From the NCBI RefSeq assembly GCF_014489415.1, contig NZ_CP060822.1, positions 940,311-1,004,310 of the forward strand: a DNA stretch of 64,000 nucleotides, written 5' to 3'. Positions 18,769 to 28,275 of the stretch are shown here, one piece after another. The notes under the pieces were generated by a model. That model ran no database searches, was not told the DNA's origin, and worked only from the letters and a program-made list of their open reading frames with translations. Every line of letters begins with the position of its first letter. Positions within the stretch are counted from its first letter, which is position 1. This stretch comes from Cylindrospermopsis curvispora GIHE-G1 (GTDB lineage: Bacteria; Cyanobacteriota; Cyanobacteriia; Cyanobacteriales; Nostocaceae). The position numbers and the translations under genes are program-made.

Positions 18769-19665
18769 CTAACTAATATCATCCAAATCATCAGAATCAT
18801 CTGGTTTTCGAGTTGGTGTTTCTATGGGATTATAAGGTACATAATCAGCATTAATGGGTTCATCATCGCCAGAGATAAAAGACTCCACGGGGGGACGACG
18901 CCTTCTTGGTCTGGTGGGGGGTTCGTTCTGGGGAAATTCTGGAGATTGAGGTTTACGAGGACGAGATGGTTTTCTGGTTTCTGAAGGGGGAGTTTCCCAG
19001 TCATCAACTGGTCTAGGAGGATCACCCCAATTTTCATCAGAATCATAAATATTAGGACGGTTTGAGGAGCTTCCATAACCGGTGCGGCGTTTTTTAGTTC
19101 GTGAATCTGGTTGTTCCCGACCACTACGACGTGGTGTCCGTTGGGGACTGGCTTCGTAGTTCTCTTGACTAGGACGATCATCCCGACTACCCCTAATTCT
19201 AGGACGTTGGGGGGGTTCCGGTTCTTCCTCTTCGTAGTATGGTAGTGGGTCTAGATCTTCATCTACTTCTGCTTGATAATTACGACGTTGAGAATAAGAA
19301 TATTTTTTACTAACTTCCCGCTCATCATCTACAATGGGCGTATTACGTTTAGCTTGTTGAGTAGCAATACTCCTTAACCTAATACTTTCAACTGCAAAAA
19401 ATACTGTAGAGCCAACCAACAGCAACTGGCCAAATTGTAAAATCGGGTCAAGTCGCCACCCCTGAAAGATGAGAATAAACCCGCATAATAATCCAACAGC
19501 AGCAAAAAATATATCCTGGTCTCGTGAAAGTTCGGGACGCACAGTACGTAGGAAATACAGTGCTGCTCCAGCTACCGCTAGAAAAATTCCCAGCACACTA
19601 GCTGAATTAGCCCCGAAATTTACCTGAGCTAGAAGACCAGTCCCATTGATCCCAAAAGTTATCAT
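18769..19665 (-). CDS. ycf66: Ycf66 family protein
   Basis: A 298-residue protein whose first 100 residues hold three or four membrane segments (SVLGIFLAVAGAALYFL, IFFAAVGLLCGFILIFQ, QFGQLLLVGSTVFFAVE), the conserved Ycf66 part. The rest is a long low-complexity cytoplasmic tail rich in Pro, Arg, Asp and Glu (QRPRIRGSRDDRP, RKPQSPEFPQNEPP). The ATG at 19665, after GGGAAAGAAC, is taken as start; an ATG at 19713 would add 16 residues. It lies next to psbX, a common cyanobacterial order. Function of Ycf66 is not established. Confidence 0.85.
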   Translation of the reverse strand: MITFGINGTGLLAQVNFGANSASVLGIFLAVAGAALYFLRTVRPELSRDQDIFFAAVGLLCGFILIFQGWRLDPILQFGQLLLVGSTVFFAVESIRLRSIATQQAKRNTPIVDDEREVSKKYSYSQRRNYQAEVDEDLDPLPYYEEEEPEPPQRPRIRGSRDDRPSQENYEASPQRTPRRSGREQPDSRTKKRRTGYGSSSNRPNIYDSDENWGDPPRPVDDWETPPSETRKPSRPRKPQSPEFPQNEPPTRPRRRRPPVESFISGDDEPINADYVPYNPIETPTRKPDDSDDLDDIS

Positions 19666-19743
19666 TGTTCTTTCCCTTGTGATATTAATGACTGATGAGG
19701 GTTCATCAGTCATTAGTTAACCATTCCTTATTGTCTAAATTGT

Positions 19744-19863
19744 CTAATTGCGTTGGACCTTATCTTTTTGGCTGATAAAAATCAAACCCACGGTAGCAGG
19801 GATAACTACAATAGCAGTACCCCAAACTAGACTCCAAAGGAAATTTGCTAAAGAGGGTGTCAT
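19744..19863 (-). CDS. psbX: Photosystem II reaction centre protein PsbX
   Basis: A 39-residue single-helix protein, MTPSLANFLWSLVWGTAIVV then IPATVGLIFISQKDKVQRN, matching cyanobacterial PsbX at every conserved position I know. It sits at the edge of the photosystem II core near the cytochrome b559 and quinone B side and affects quinone exchange. Start ATG at 19863 and stop TAG at 19744 were read from the raw sequence; the gene is short and easily missed. It precedes ycf66 on the same strand. Confidence 0.95.
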   Translation of the reverse strand: MTPSLANFLWSLVWGTAIVVIPATVGLIFISQKDKVQRN

Positions 19864-19952
19864 AATTCTTAACCTGATTTTTTTACACAATTCATCCTGA
19901 TTTTAGCAAAGAATGAACTCCATTGTGGTACTATTGGATTTAACTGATAGTC

Positions 19953-20261
19953 ATGACTAGTGTTATGAGTGGTGTTGACCTGATCTCCTGGACTGTTGGA
20001 CCCCTTCTGGGTGTCATGACCTTTTTATTTATTTTCCGGATCATTTTGACTTGGTATCCCCAGGTGAGTCTTAAAAATTTACCCTTTAGTCTAATTGCCT
20101 GGCCAACTGAACCTTTTTTAGTCCTACTCAGAAAAATTGTACCACCTCTTGGTGGTGTGGATATCACCCCCATTATTTGGGTAGGTATCTTCAGCTTGGT
20201 AAGGGAGTTCTTGCTAGGTCAGCAAGGATTACTGACCATGGCGGCACGGTTAAATGGGTAG
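19953..20261 (+). CDS. YggT family (Ycf19-like) membrane protein
   Basis: A 102-residue integral membrane protein. The first helix region (LLGVMTFLFIFRIILTWYPQ) is followed by the diagnostic loop PTEPFLVLLRKIVPPLGGVD and a second helix (PIIWVGIFSLVREFLL). This is the YggT/Ycf19 pattern. In cyanobacteria and plastids relatives are linked to thylakoid organisation, nucleoid placement or cytochrome b6 heme attachment (CCB3), but the precise role of this copy is unknown. It is divergent from psbX and convergent with accC. Confidence 0.88.
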   Translation: MTSVMSGVDLISWTVGPLLGVMTFLFIFRIILTWYPQVSLKNLPFSLIAWPTEPFLVLLRKIVPPLGGVDITPIIWVGIFSLVREFLLGQQGLLTMAARLNG

Positions 20262-20277
20262 TTATTTTCAACAGCAA

Positions 20278-21624
20278 TTAGGGAAGTTTCATATCCTGTA
20301 TGAAACTGGTGTAGACCTGACCTTGTAAGAACTGTGGATGTTCCATGATCCTTTGATGAAATCCAATGGTTGTAGGTAGTCCGGTAATTGCACATTCCCT
20401 TAGGGCCCGTTTCATACGGTTAATGGCTGTATGGCGATCAGGTCCCCAGACGATTAATTTGCCAATCAGGGAATCGTAGTAGGGAGGGATTTGGTAATCT
20501 GTGTAAACATGAGAATCAATTCTTACCCCTGGTCCTCCTGGTGGTAGGTAGCCACTAATTTTGCCAGGTGATGGACGAAAGTCATGATCTGGGTCTTCAG
20601 CATTGATGCGACATTCGATGGCATGGCCCTGGAGGGTAACTTTGTCCTGATCGAATTTGAGTCTTTCACCTTGAGCAATGCGAATTTGTTCTACCAGAAG
20701 GTCCACACCGGTGACCATTTCAGTCACTGGGTGTTCTACTTGAATCCGGGTGTTCATTTCCATAAAGTAGAAATGACCTGACTTGTCTAAGAGAAACTCA
20801 ATGGTTCCAGCACCTGTGTAGTTTATGAACTGTGCTGCTTTCACAGCTGCATGTCCCATTTTTTCCCGTAGGTCTTCATCCAGAGCAGGACTAGGTGCTT
20901 CTTCTAGTAACTTCTGGTTACGACGCTGAATAGAACAGTCCCTTTCTCCTAAATGGATGACATTACCATAGTTATCCGCCAGGATTTGAAACTCGATGTG
21001 TCGGGGACGTTCAATAAATTTTTCTATATAGACACCAGCATTACCAAAAGCGGCGCCAGCTTCTCCTTGAGCTGCATGGAACAGCTTAGTAAACTCATCT
21101 TCACTGCGCACAAGACGCATACCCCTTCCACCACCTCCAGCAGTGGCCTTGATCATCACAGGATAACCGATCTGGTGAGCGATCGCCAGTCCTTGGGTTT
21201 CAGTTTCCACCAGTCCATCACTACCGGGAACCGTGGGAACTCCAGCCTTTTGCATAGTTTCTTTAGCTGTGGATTTATCCCCCATTAAGCGAATTGCTTC
21301 TGGTGTAGGGCCAATAAATGCAATTTGGTGGTCTGCACAAATCTCCGCGAATCTGGCATTTTCTGCGAGAAAACCATAACCTGGGTGAATAGCAGTGGCA
21401 CCTCTGGTTAAAGCTGCTGCAATAATGTTGGGAATATTTAAGTAACTTTTAGCACTAGCTGGTTCACCAATACAAACCGCTTCATCAGCCAATTGAACGT
21501 GTAGAGCATTACGGTCAACGGTAGAGTGAATAGCAACTGTGGAAATTCCCATTTCTTCACAGGCCCGGAGAATACGAAGGGCTATTTCCCCTCGATTGGC
21601 AATTAAAATCTTGTCAAACTTCAT
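20278..21624 (-). CDS. accC: Acetyl-CoA carboxylase, biotin carboxylase subunit
   Basis: Carboxylates the biotin on AccB with ATP and bicarbonate, the first half-reaction of fatty acid synthesis. The 448-residue protein has the N-terminal start [20 protein letters not shown], the ATP-grasp glycine loop [14 protein letters not shown], the biotin-carboxylase signature [16 protein letters not shown] and the active-site strings [13 protein letters not shown] and [14 protein letters not shown]. Full length, with family start and end. Confidence 0.97.
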   Translation of the reverse strand: MKFDKILIANRGEIALRILRACEEMGISTVAIHSTVDRNALHVQLADEAVCIGEPASAKSYLNIPNIIAAALTRGATAIHPGYGFLAENARFAEICADHQIAFIGPTPEAIRLMGDKSTAKETMQKAGVPTVPGSDGLVETETQGLAIAHQIGYPVMIKATAGGGGRGMRLVRSEDEFTKLFHAAQGEAGAAFGNAGVYIEKFIERPRHIEFQILADNYGNVIHLGERDCSIQRRNQKLLEEAPSPALDEDLREKMGHAAVKAAQFINYTGAGTIEFLLDKSGHFYFMEMNTRIQVEHPVTEMVTGVDLLVEQIRIAQGERLKFDQDKVTLQGHAIECRINAEDPDHDFRPSPGKISGYLPPGGPGVRIDSHVYTDYQIPPYYDSLIGKLIVWGPDRHTAINRMKRALRECAITGLPTTIGFHQRIMEHPQFLQGQVYTSFIQDMKLP

Positions 21625-21834
21625 TTTTTAGTTACCATATTACTACCAGTGGATTCACATTTTCTCCCATCTGCTTGAAGTAAAGCTGTTATATTATATT
21701 AATTCCCATGATTTTCTGATCACAGGGAGGAAGAAAATTCCAGAAAATCTTTGCTAGACCTTATTTAAAAAACTTTTCAAAAAACATTTGCCATTGTCAA
21801 TTTACCGTGCTATACTCTGGATCTAGGCAACCGT

Positions 21835-21915
21835 GCGGATGTGGCGGAATTGGTATACGCGCACGCTTGAGGTGCGTGTGGCATTGCCTTGCGAGTTCGA
21901 GTCTCGCCATCCGCA
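21835..21915 (+). tRNA. tRNA-Leu (anticodon GAG)
   Basis: Acceptor stem GCGGATG (21835-21841) pairs with CATCCGC (21908-21914), followed by A as discriminator. The anticodon stem CACGC/GCGTG closes the loop TTGAGGT, so the anticodon is GAG. The T arm contains GAGTTCGAGTCTC. A long variable arm, as expected for a class II leucine tRNA, lies between. CCA is not encoded. Confidence 0.95.
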
Positions 21916-21925
21916 TAATGCCCTG

Positions 21926-22555
21926 TTAAAGTTGATTTAATCGAGAAAATAAAAGCGCCACCTTGTCTAGGTCCTTGTCCCCGGGCGATCGCTCTACTCC
22001 ACTAGAGAGGTCAATACCATCTGGGTGGATTTGAGTGAGGGCGGTAAGAACATTATCTGGAGTCAATCCTCCCGCCAAAAACCAGGGAAGGGCGGGGCGG
22101 AAGGATTGTAGGACTTGCCAATCCAAAGTTTTGCCCGTTCCTCCCAACTGTTGGGGATGATAAGCATCCAATAAAAATGTGTCCACACCACTGGTGTAGT
22201 TGAGGGTGGTTTCTAGCTGTTCCCAGCTCCTTACCCTAAAGGCTTTAATTAGTTCTATGTTAGGCAGGACTTGACGTAGTTCCTCACAGAACAGTGGTGT
22301 TTCGTCCCCATGTAATTGTACACCGGTTAAACTTGATGAACTGACCACTTTGGTAATTTCAAAAATGGTACTGTTTGCGAACACACCAATTTTATCAATA
22401 TGGTCAGGTATATGGGAAGTAGCTAGGTTAATCTGTTCTATACTGACATAGCGGGGTGAACTAGGTACACAAATAAAACCTAAAGCAGTTGCACCCAGTT
22501 GGGTAATTGCCAAAGATTGTTGTGGTTGAGTGATACCGCAAATTTTAATTCGCAT
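21926..22555 (-). CDS. trpF: Phosphoribosylanthranilate isomerase
   Basis: Converts N-(5-phosphoribosyl)anthranilate to the carboxyphenylamino-deoxyribulose phosphate in tryptophan synthesis. The 209-residue TIM barrel starts [13 protein letters not shown] with the catalytic Cys in KICGIT. It continues with [21 protein letters not shown], a phosphate-binding GGTGKTLDW region and [12 protein letters not shown] plus [13 protein letters not shown]. Other trp genes are not nearby, as is normal in cyanobacteria. Confidence 0.95.
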   Translation of the reverse strand: MRIKICGITQPQQSLAITQLGATALGFICVPSSPRYVSIEQINLATSHIPDHIDKIGVFANSTIFEITKVVSSSSLTGVQLHGDETPLFCEELRQVLPNIELIKAFRVRSWEQLETTLNYTSGVDTFLLDAYHPQQLGGTGKTLDWQVLQSFRPALPWFLAGGLTPDNVLTALTQIHPDGIDLSSGVERSPGDKDLDKVALLFSRLNQL

Positions 22556-22595
22556 TGAAATAGTAAATTATATAGTAAAGGAATAAGGAGAGAAC

Positions 22596-22653
22596 GTAGG
22601 ATGGGTTTCGTTCCTCAACCCATCCTACAAATAATTGTGCCCCCCTACTTAGT
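22596..22653. repeat. Dispersed hairpin repeat, copy 1
   Basis: GTAGGATGGGTT (22596-22607) and AACCCATCCTAC (22617-22628) form a perfect 12-base stem. The following bases CAAATAATTGTGC ... CTACTTAGTG recur at 43231-43270. The hairpin resembles the GTAGGTTGGGTT-type repeats scattered in many cyanobacterial genomes and may also end the heme gene transcript. Confidence 0.75.
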
Positions 22654-22661
22654 GAACAATT

Positions 22662-24044
22662 TTAAATAGTGCGGGAGAATTTAGACTCCTTCATTTTACT
22701 ATGAGCGTCAAAGTGACAAGCAATATTTCTCACCAACAATCTACCAATATCCGTGATTTGGATTTCATCAGTGAATAAATTTACCAGTCCATCCCTTTCT
22801 AGAAGTCTTAATTCTAGGAGTTCTTCATGGAAATACTGATCAAAATTGATGTGATATTTACTTTCAACTTCCAACTTACGTAGACAGAAATGAGACATAA
22901 TAGACATAATCACATCCCGTCTGATCATATCATCTGGAGTTAATTGAATTCCCTTACTAATGGGAACTGCGCCCATTTCCACAGATTGATAGTAATGCTT
23001 CAAATCCTTATAGTTTTGAGAGTATGCATTATCTAGCATGCTGATAGCAGTGATGCCAAAACCAAACAGTTCAGTTTCTGCATGGGTGGTATAACCTTGG
23101 AAGTTTCGTTTTAAAGTACCATTAACCTGAGCGATCGCCAATTCATCATTATGCTTAGCAAAATGGTCCATACCAATAAACAAATATTGATGACTAGTCA
23201 ACTGCTCAATAGTCATTTTCATGATGTCTAGTTTTTCTTGAGCGGTGGGTAGAGTAGTAGGATCAATTTTTTTTTGCACTGGTTTCATCCAGGGGACATA
23301 GGCGAAATTAAAGACAACAATTCTGTCTGGGTCAAGAGCAATGGTTTTGGTGAGGGTTTCTTGGAAACCTTGTAAATTTTGGTAAGGTAAACCATAAATT
23401 AAATCCACATTCACACTAGAAAAATTGGATTGTTTAATCCAGTCCATAGCATCAAACAGCATTTTTTCTGGTTGAATTCGGTTAACTGCTAATTGTACTT
23501 GGGGGTCAAAATCTTGGATACCAAAGCTAATGCGATTAAAGCCAATACTCCTCAGAGAGTTAATATAGTCCCTATTGATATAACGGGGGTTAATTTCAAT
23601 AGAAACTTCCGCATTTGGATCAACACAGAAATAGCGATTAATAGTTTCCCATAGAAATTGGACTTGATGTATTTCCAGATAATTGGGAGTGCCTCCACCC
23701 CAGTGAATTTGAAGGACAGGGCGACTTGTATCAATAAGACGAGAAGTATTTTTTATTTCCTGAGCTAAATTATTCACATAAGGTTCAGCAATCTTTTTGT
23801 TATGAGAGATGACCGTATTACAACCACAAAAATAGCAAGGAGTTTCACAGAAAGGAATGTGGAAATATAAAGACAGAGGGGTATGACGGTGATTAGAATG
23901 AGAAATAGCCATTTCCCAGTCTTGAGTTGTAAATGTTTCAGATAATTCCGTAGCGGGTGGATAACTAGTGTATCTAGGAGCGCGAGTGTCATATTTTTGA
24001 ATCAAGTCCAAATCAAATTTGACACCTGGTAAAACGAAAACCAT
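22662..24044 (-). CDS. hemN: Oxygen-independent coproporphyrinogen III oxidase (radical SAM)
   Basis: Decarboxylates two propionates of coproporphyrinogen III to give protoporphyrinogen IX without O2. The 460-residue protein has the HemN start (YDTRAPRYTSYPPATELSE), the radical SAM cluster motif CETPCYFCGC, HWGGGTPNYL, the conserved INPRY string and the C-terminal HemN domain (GYTTHAETELFGFGITAIS). It lies 68 bases downstream of the heme oxygenase gene on the same strand, the layout of the cyanobacterial low-oxygen tetrapyrrole cluster. Confidence 0.94.
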   Translation of the reverse strand: MVFVLPGVKFDLDLIQKYDTRAPRYTSYPPATELSETFTTQDWEMAISHSNHRHTPLSLYFHIPFCETPCYFCGCNTVISHNKKIAEPYVNNLAQEIKNTSRLIDTSRPVLQIHWGGGTPNYLEIHQVQFLWETINRYFCVDPNAEVSIEINPRYINRDYINSLRSIGFNRISFGIQDFDPQVQLAVNRIQPEKMLFDAMDWIKQSNFSSVNVDLIYGLPYQNLQGFQETLTKTIALDPDRIVVFNFAYVPWMKPVQKKIDPTTLPTAQEKLDIMKMTIEQLTSHQYLFIGMDHFAKHNDELAIAQVNGTLKRNFQGYTTHAETELFGFGITAISMLDNAYSQNYKDLKHYYQSVEMGAVPISKGIQLTPDDMIRRDVIMSIMSHFCLRKLEVESKYHINFDQYFHEELLELRLLERDGLVNLFTDEIQITDIGRLLVRNIACHFDAHSKMKESKFSRTI

Positions 24045-24112
24045 AAAAACCTCTGAATTATTCTTGCATGGGAGAAGGATTTACGCATAAGTTAATTTTG
24101 AGTGTTGCTAGA

Positions 24113-24787
24113 TCAAACTAGCTGATTATAGTTAGCTTGACCCAACTTGGCCATTAATATAGGTTCCAACTCTTTCACTATCTCCATATTGAGATAGAAA
24201 GCATAATTAGCTTCAGCGACAATTTGATCAGCAGTTGTCTCATCCACCGGTACGAGATCCAATGCTTGACGATACTGGTTTTTAAAAACCTGTTTATCGG
24301 GAATTTGCTCGAAATTATAAAACTCAGTTCCCTCATAACCAGAGAGTTGTAAAGCTGACTGAGCAATTTTTTGCAGCATTTGTCCACCGGAAAGATCACC
24401 CATATAACGGGTATAGGCATGACCTAATAGTAGAGCAGGTTGATGGGTAGAAAGTTGTTGCAGACGAGCAACATATTTTTGAGTAGCTAAGGATGGTTTT
24501 AGGTAACTACGCCAGAGATCACCATAATAAAATAACATATCTTTTTCTAGGGATGGAAGACGATTTAGTTGGGGAAAATACATCACCTTAATTACAGGAT
24601 GTTGTTGATGTTTAGTAATTGCAGCTTCTAGTTCACCATAGACAAAATACAGATTGCCCAAAAATTTTCCCAAACATTCTTTGTCCACAATCCCCTTGAC
24701 GAAACACTTCATAAAACCCACGTTTTCTGCATCCGTATGAGCTTTTTGAGTACCGGAGCGAAGTTTTACCGCTAAGTTATTGCCCAT
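24113..24787 (-). CDS. Heme oxygenase (biliverdin-producing)
   Basis: Opens heme to biliverdin IX-alpha with ferredoxin electrons, the first step of phycobilin synthesis. From ATG 24787 (MGNNLAVKLRSGTQKAHTDA) the 224-residue product has the proximal heme His near residue 17, the distal-helix motif YTRYMGDLSGGQ and the C-terminal helix NMEIVKELEP. A GAGG ribosome site lies just before 24787. An in-frame ATG at 24868 would add 27 residues absent from relatives. Position upstream of hemN suggests the low-oxygen isoform (Ho2 type), but sequence alone does not settle that. Confidence 0.9.
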   Translation of the reverse strand: MGNNLAVKLRSGTQKAHTDAENVGFMKCFVKGIVDKECLGKFLGNLYFVYGELEAAITKHQQHPVIKVMYFPQLNRLPSLEKDMLFYYGDLWRSYLKPSLATQKYVARLQQLSTHQPALLLGHAYTRYMGDLSGGQMLQKIAQSALQLSGYEGTEFYNFEQIPDKQVFKNQYRQALDLVPVDETTADQIVAEANYAFYLNMEIVKELEPILMAKLGQANYNQLV

Positions 24788-24985
24788 TAGTTTTTCCCTC
24801 AAATTTTTGTCCACTAAGAGAGATGAATGGTATTGCTTGGTTGGAAGCACATCTTTGATAATCATCATAAAATATTTAACTATGAAACTTCTTGATTAGT
24901 TTAAAGATATTCATATTTCTTTAGAGTTTATTCCATAGCATTACTCCTGTTATTAACAAAAATCCGCCATCGAATTTACCGAAAA

Positions 24986-25564
24986 TCAATCGCTGTAGGT
25001 TTCGTCCATCACCTTAGCAGCACAGGGAGAACAAATGCTCCAGCGTTCCAGTTCCCCTGGTGGGGATGGACAATGACATTGGGGACACAAAGGTAAATGA
25101 CTATCCTTGACTTGTTTAGTCCTGAACCAGTTTTCAAAAACCATTTTAACTGAAACCACTGGCTGAGCAATTTGACTAGTATGATTGATATTAGTGCTCT
25201 GTTCTAAATAACTGGGGTGTTTTTGGCAAGAAAAAGTTTCTTGTGTCTGGTTTTGTGCTGTTTGATTCCATTGTGCAGTTGAAAACCGAATATCTGTTAT
25301 AGCAGGAATTTGCAATTGGTTTAATCGCTGATTTAACTTTAATAGAATAGCATAGCGTCCAAAGGTTAAGTTTTGTGACCAAGCAGCACTGGAAGTTGCT
25401 ACCCACAAAACATGACGCCGTATGGACAGGGGGCGAGTTTCCCGAGCTACCTTCACACCAACAACCTCTGGCCAAAAATTAAGTAACTTGAGCAAAGGTT
25501 CTTCTTGACACCTAGACTCTATTTGGAGAATCCCTAGAATTTCATTAACTGATTTTAACGACAT
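24986..25564 (-). CDS. DUF721 (DciA-like) protein with C-terminal zinc ribbon
   Basis: A 192-residue protein. The N-terminal DUF721/DciA-like domain (LLKLLNFWPEVVGVKVARET, RHVLWVATSSAAWSQNLTF) resembles the bacterial helicase-loader family. A variable Gln/Asn-rich linker follows, then a Cys-rich end with CPQCHCPSP and CSPCAAK, which fits one zinc-binding site. DciA proteins load DnaB in bacteria lacking DnaC; whether this cyanobacterial member does so is inferred from family only. Confidence 0.75.
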   Translation of the reverse strand: MSLKSVNEILGILQIESRCQEEPLLKLLNFWPEVVGVKVARETRPLSIRRHVLWVATSSAAWSQNLTFGRYAILLKLNQRLNQLQIPAITDIRFSTAQWNQTAQNQTQETFSCQKHPSYLEQSTNINHTSQIAQPVVSVKMVFENWFRTKQVKDSHLPLCPQCHCPSPPGELERWSICSPCAAKVMDETYSD

Positions 25565-25687
25565 CTGGACTAAAGATCTTGTTTATGATTTTTGACGATT
25601 TTTTTGCCAGTTTTACTGATACAGTTGACTATACGGTACAAATCCCAGTGTAAATTTCATAATTTAAATTTTAAGGTGTGGTGTCGA

Positions 25688-26875
25688 ATGAGTCAGAATA
25701 CCAGAATCAATTCTCATAACCCATTCCCCAAGACTTCCAGACTTAATCCCATCCTGGCCACAGCACTCAAAAACTTGGAGGTGCGACTAGATGAGGAATT
25801 AGTTAGATACAGACGCACCCGTTATAGTGCTCGACCGGTTGATAGTAAATATATCACATCTGATAATATAGACTTAAAAGTGTCATCCGGAGAAGAGGGT
25901 GATCCTTTATCAAATCGCTTTTCCCTAGACCCCACCCTAGGTTATTCTGAATATGTGTGTACTCCATCATCAGATGGGAGTTATGGGGACACAACCACAA
26001 GCTTTCCGGAGGGAGCAGGGCAAGAAATTTTCGATTCCCCATCTTTGGAGGAAGAATCAGCCTTCCAACCTCCACCAGAAAAGTTGAACAAAAAGAATTT
26101 CAATAAAAACAATAGGAAGACGTTTAATCGGAGTAAGGGTGGTTCGCTCTCACCCCTGGGAGTTTTTTCTATTTTTCTCATGCTCTTGACCAGCTTAGGT
26201 TTCGGTTATGTGCTATTTAATTTCCGTAGTCTCTCCAAATTAAGTTTAAGTAAGTTTAACCCATTTAATATTAATCCGGAGGTTTCCACCTCTAACACCT
26301 CTGGGAATACAAACAGTCCTGCAGTGAACAATCAATTTTCCATTGGTTCACAATCACTTACTTCTGTTCCTCAACTTCCTAGGGTGTCACAGATAAAAAG
26401 TGGAAACAATGGGCAATTACCATCCCCGAGCCAACCTAATTCCCCTCCAAAATCCACCAATCTTCCTGTTTCTCTCCAATCCGGTCAAAATTCTACCCGC
26501 CAAAATACATCCTCTCGATCTGGCTTAGGGGTTTCATCTAGTAATCCATCCGCCCCCCGATCCAATACCCAATTTGCTAGTATTAGTGGGGGAAGAATTA
26601 AACGACAAATCAAACAGGAAGTCCCGAGGCGAAACTTACAGCTAGGTGAAGGTTCTAACGCAGTAGCACAAGCGGTCAATAATCCCTATTATTATCTGAT
26701 AACTGATAATGAGAGTGATACTATCTTGAGTGCAGCTAAGGAAGTTGTCCCCGATGCTTATTTGTCACCTAATCAAAAGTACATCTATCTGGGCGCATTC
26801 CTAACTCCAGAGGAAGCAAAACAAAGGTTACAGCAACTAGAAGCTAGGGGAATTAAAGCCCGCTTACGAAATTAA
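25688..26875 (+). CDS. Membrane-anchored protein with C-terminal SPOR-like domain
   Basis: A 395-residue protein. The N-terminal cytoplasmic part has a conserved helix (ILATALKNLEVRLDEELVRY). One membrane span (GVFSIFLMLLTSLGFGYVLF) sits near residues 157-176. A long Ser/Asn/Pro-rich linker is followed by a terminal domain (NPYYYLITDNESDTILSAAK, YIYLGAFLTPEEAKQRLQQL) with the SPOR-type layout. SPOR domains bind denuded peptidoglycan at division sites (family knowledge), so a cell-wall role is likely. The ATG at 25688 begins the conserved part; an upstream frame to 25592 looks like leader. Confidence 0.7.
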   Translation: MSQNTRINSHNPFPKTSRLNPILATALKNLEVRLDEELVRYRRTRYSARPVDSKYITSDNIDLKVSSGEEGDPLSNRFSLDPTLGYSEYVCTPSSDGSYGDTTTSFPEGAGQEIFDSPSLEEESAFQPPPEKLNKKNFNKNNRKTFNRSKGGSLSPLGVFSIFLMLLTSLGFGYVLFNFRSLSKLSLSKFNPFNINPEVSTSNTSGNTNSPAVNNQFSIGSQSLTSVPQLPRVSQIKSGNNGQLPSPSQPNSPPKSTNLPVSLQSGQNSTRQNTSSRSGLGVSSSNPSAPRSNTQFASISGGRIKRQIKQEVPRRNLQLGEGSNAVAQAVNNPYYYLITDNESDTILSAAKEVVPDAYLSPNQKYIYLGAFLTPEEAKQRLQQLEARGIKARLRN

Positions 26876-27007
26876 TCTTTTCTCCCTTACTGGAGTTATC
26901 TTGATATTCGTTTTTACACAAGCTCTTGACCTCAATAAAGCAGCTTTGTAAACTTGTTGGTCAAGCCATCGTCTTCCAAATAAAAAACACACAAGCAGGA
27001 AAAAATT

Positions 27008-27796
27008 ATGGGATTATTTGATAGGTTAAAAAGAGTAATTAGTGCCAATCTAAATGATTTAGTCAATAAAGCTGAAGATCCAGAAAAAATGCTGGAACAG
27101 GCCCTCTTGGAAATGCAGGAGGACTTGGTGGAGCTTCGTCAAGGGGTGGCACAAGCTATTGCTGCCCAAAAACGCACGGAAAAACAATATAATGATGCTG
27201 CTAGTGAAGTGAATAAGTGGCAGCGCAATGCCCAGTTGGCCGTACAAAAAGGAGATGAGAACCTAGCACGTCAAGCTTTGGAACGGAAGAAAAGTGCTAA
27301 TGAAACATCTATAGCTCTCAAGACCAGTTTAGACCAGCAAATTACTCAGGTGGAGACTCTTAAAAAGAGCTTGATTCAATTGGAAAGCAAAATTGCTGAG
27401 TACAAGAACAAAAAGGACATGCTCAGGGCGCGTATTACTGCTGCTAAAGCTCAAGAACAGATTGGCTCGATGGTTACTAATATGAATAGTAATAGTGCCA
27501 TGGCTGCTTTTGAGCGAATGGAAGAGAAAGTTCTCATGCAAGAGGCTCGTGCCCAGTCTACAGCCGAATTAGTAGGTGCGGATTTAGATAGCCAATTTGC
27601 TCGTCTAGAAGGTAGTAGTGATATTGATGATGAATTGGCAGCTTTGAAGGCTAGTATACTATCACCAGCTCCTACACCTAAAGGAGAATTACCTCCTGCT
27701 GAATCTAGCAGTAGTTCCCAAAAGGATCAAAGCAAATTCGCTGAACCCGTAGATGCTGAATTGGAAGAGCTGAGAAAACAACTGGATAAATTATAA
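27008..27796 (+). CDS. vipp1: PspA/IM30 family membrane-remodelling protein, Vipp1 type
   Basis: ESCRT-III-like protein that builds and repairs thylakoid membranes. The 262-residue product begins with the amphipathic helix MGLFDRLKRVISANLNDLVN and is almost entirely coiled coil to about residue 215. It ends with an extra Pro/Ser-rich linker and short helix (VDAELEELRKQLDKL), the C-terminal extension that separates Vipp1 from PspA. AGGAAAAAATT precedes the ATG. Confidence 0.92.
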   Translation: MGLFDRLKRVISANLNDLVNKAEDPEKMLEQALLEMQEDLVELRQGVAQAIAAQKRTEKQYNDAASEVNKWQRNAQLAVQKGDENLARQALERKKSANETSIALKTSLDQQITQVETLKKSLIQLESKIAEYKNKKDMLRARITAAKAQEQIGSMVTNMNSNSAMAAFERMEEKVLMQEARAQSTAELVGADLDSQFARLEGSSDIDDELAALKASILSPAPTPKGELPPAESSSSSQKDQSKFAEPVDAELEELRKQLDKL

Positions 27797-27839
27797 TTGA
27801 CATAATTGACTCTCCCCATCTGACTTTTCGGGTAATAAT

Positions 27840-27862
27840 GACCAGTTTACGGTAAACTGGTC
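27840..27862. promoter_or_regulatory. Near-perfect inverted repeat upstream of the thioredoxin gene
   Basis: GACCAGTTTAC (27840-27850) and GTAAACTGGTC (27852-27862) are exact complements around a single base. No T run follows, so it could be an operator for the thioredoxin gene (37 bases downstream) as well as a terminator of vipp1. Confidence 0.45.
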
Positions 27863-27898
27863 TGTGGGTTAACTTTTGACAATGGCATGGAGAATTTT

Positions 27899-28231
27899 AT
27901 GAGTAAGGGTGTAATAACTATCACTGATGCTGAATTTGCATCGGAGGTTCTGGCTGCTGATCAGCCAGTATTAGTCTACTTTTGGGCTTCCTGGTGTGGT
28001 CCTTGTAAATTGATGGCTCCATTGATGAATGTAGCTGCGGAAAAATATAGCGATCGCCTGAAAATTGTCAAGATGGAGGTTGACCCAAATCCGAATAGCG
28101 TCAAAACCTATCAGGTGGAAGGTGTGCCTGCATTGAGACTGATTGCATCTAAAAAATTAAAAGCTTCTACGGAGGGGGTGATCGGGAAGGAAAAACTTCT
28201 TGGTTGGTTGGATGAGAATTTAAATAATTAA
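27899..28231 (+). CDS. Thioredoxin
   Basis: A 110-residue thioredoxin-fold protein with the active site WCGPC (Cys33 and Cys36), the conserved VLVYFWASWCGPCKLMAP start of the fold and the cis-Pro loop EGVPALRL. It reduces disulfides in target enzymes. The second ATG (27899) gives the usual N-terminus MSKGVITITDAEF; an ATG at 27887 would add four residues. An aminotransferase gene follows 44 bases later, probably on the same transcript. Confidence 0.92.
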   Translation: MSKGVITITDAEFASEVLAADQPVLVYFWASWCGPCKLMAPLMNVAAEKYSDRLKIVKMEVDPNPNSVKTYQVEGVPALRLIASKKLKASTEGVIGKEKLLGWLDENLNN

Positions 28232-28275
28232 CTGTTTACTTTTTTCCGTTGTTTTTTGTTAGTTCGGTTATTGCC

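Noticed and set aside
18822-19181. 119-residue ORF inside ycf66 in another frame
   Set aside because: It overlaps the low-complexity tail of ycf66, and its sequence is a frame shadow.
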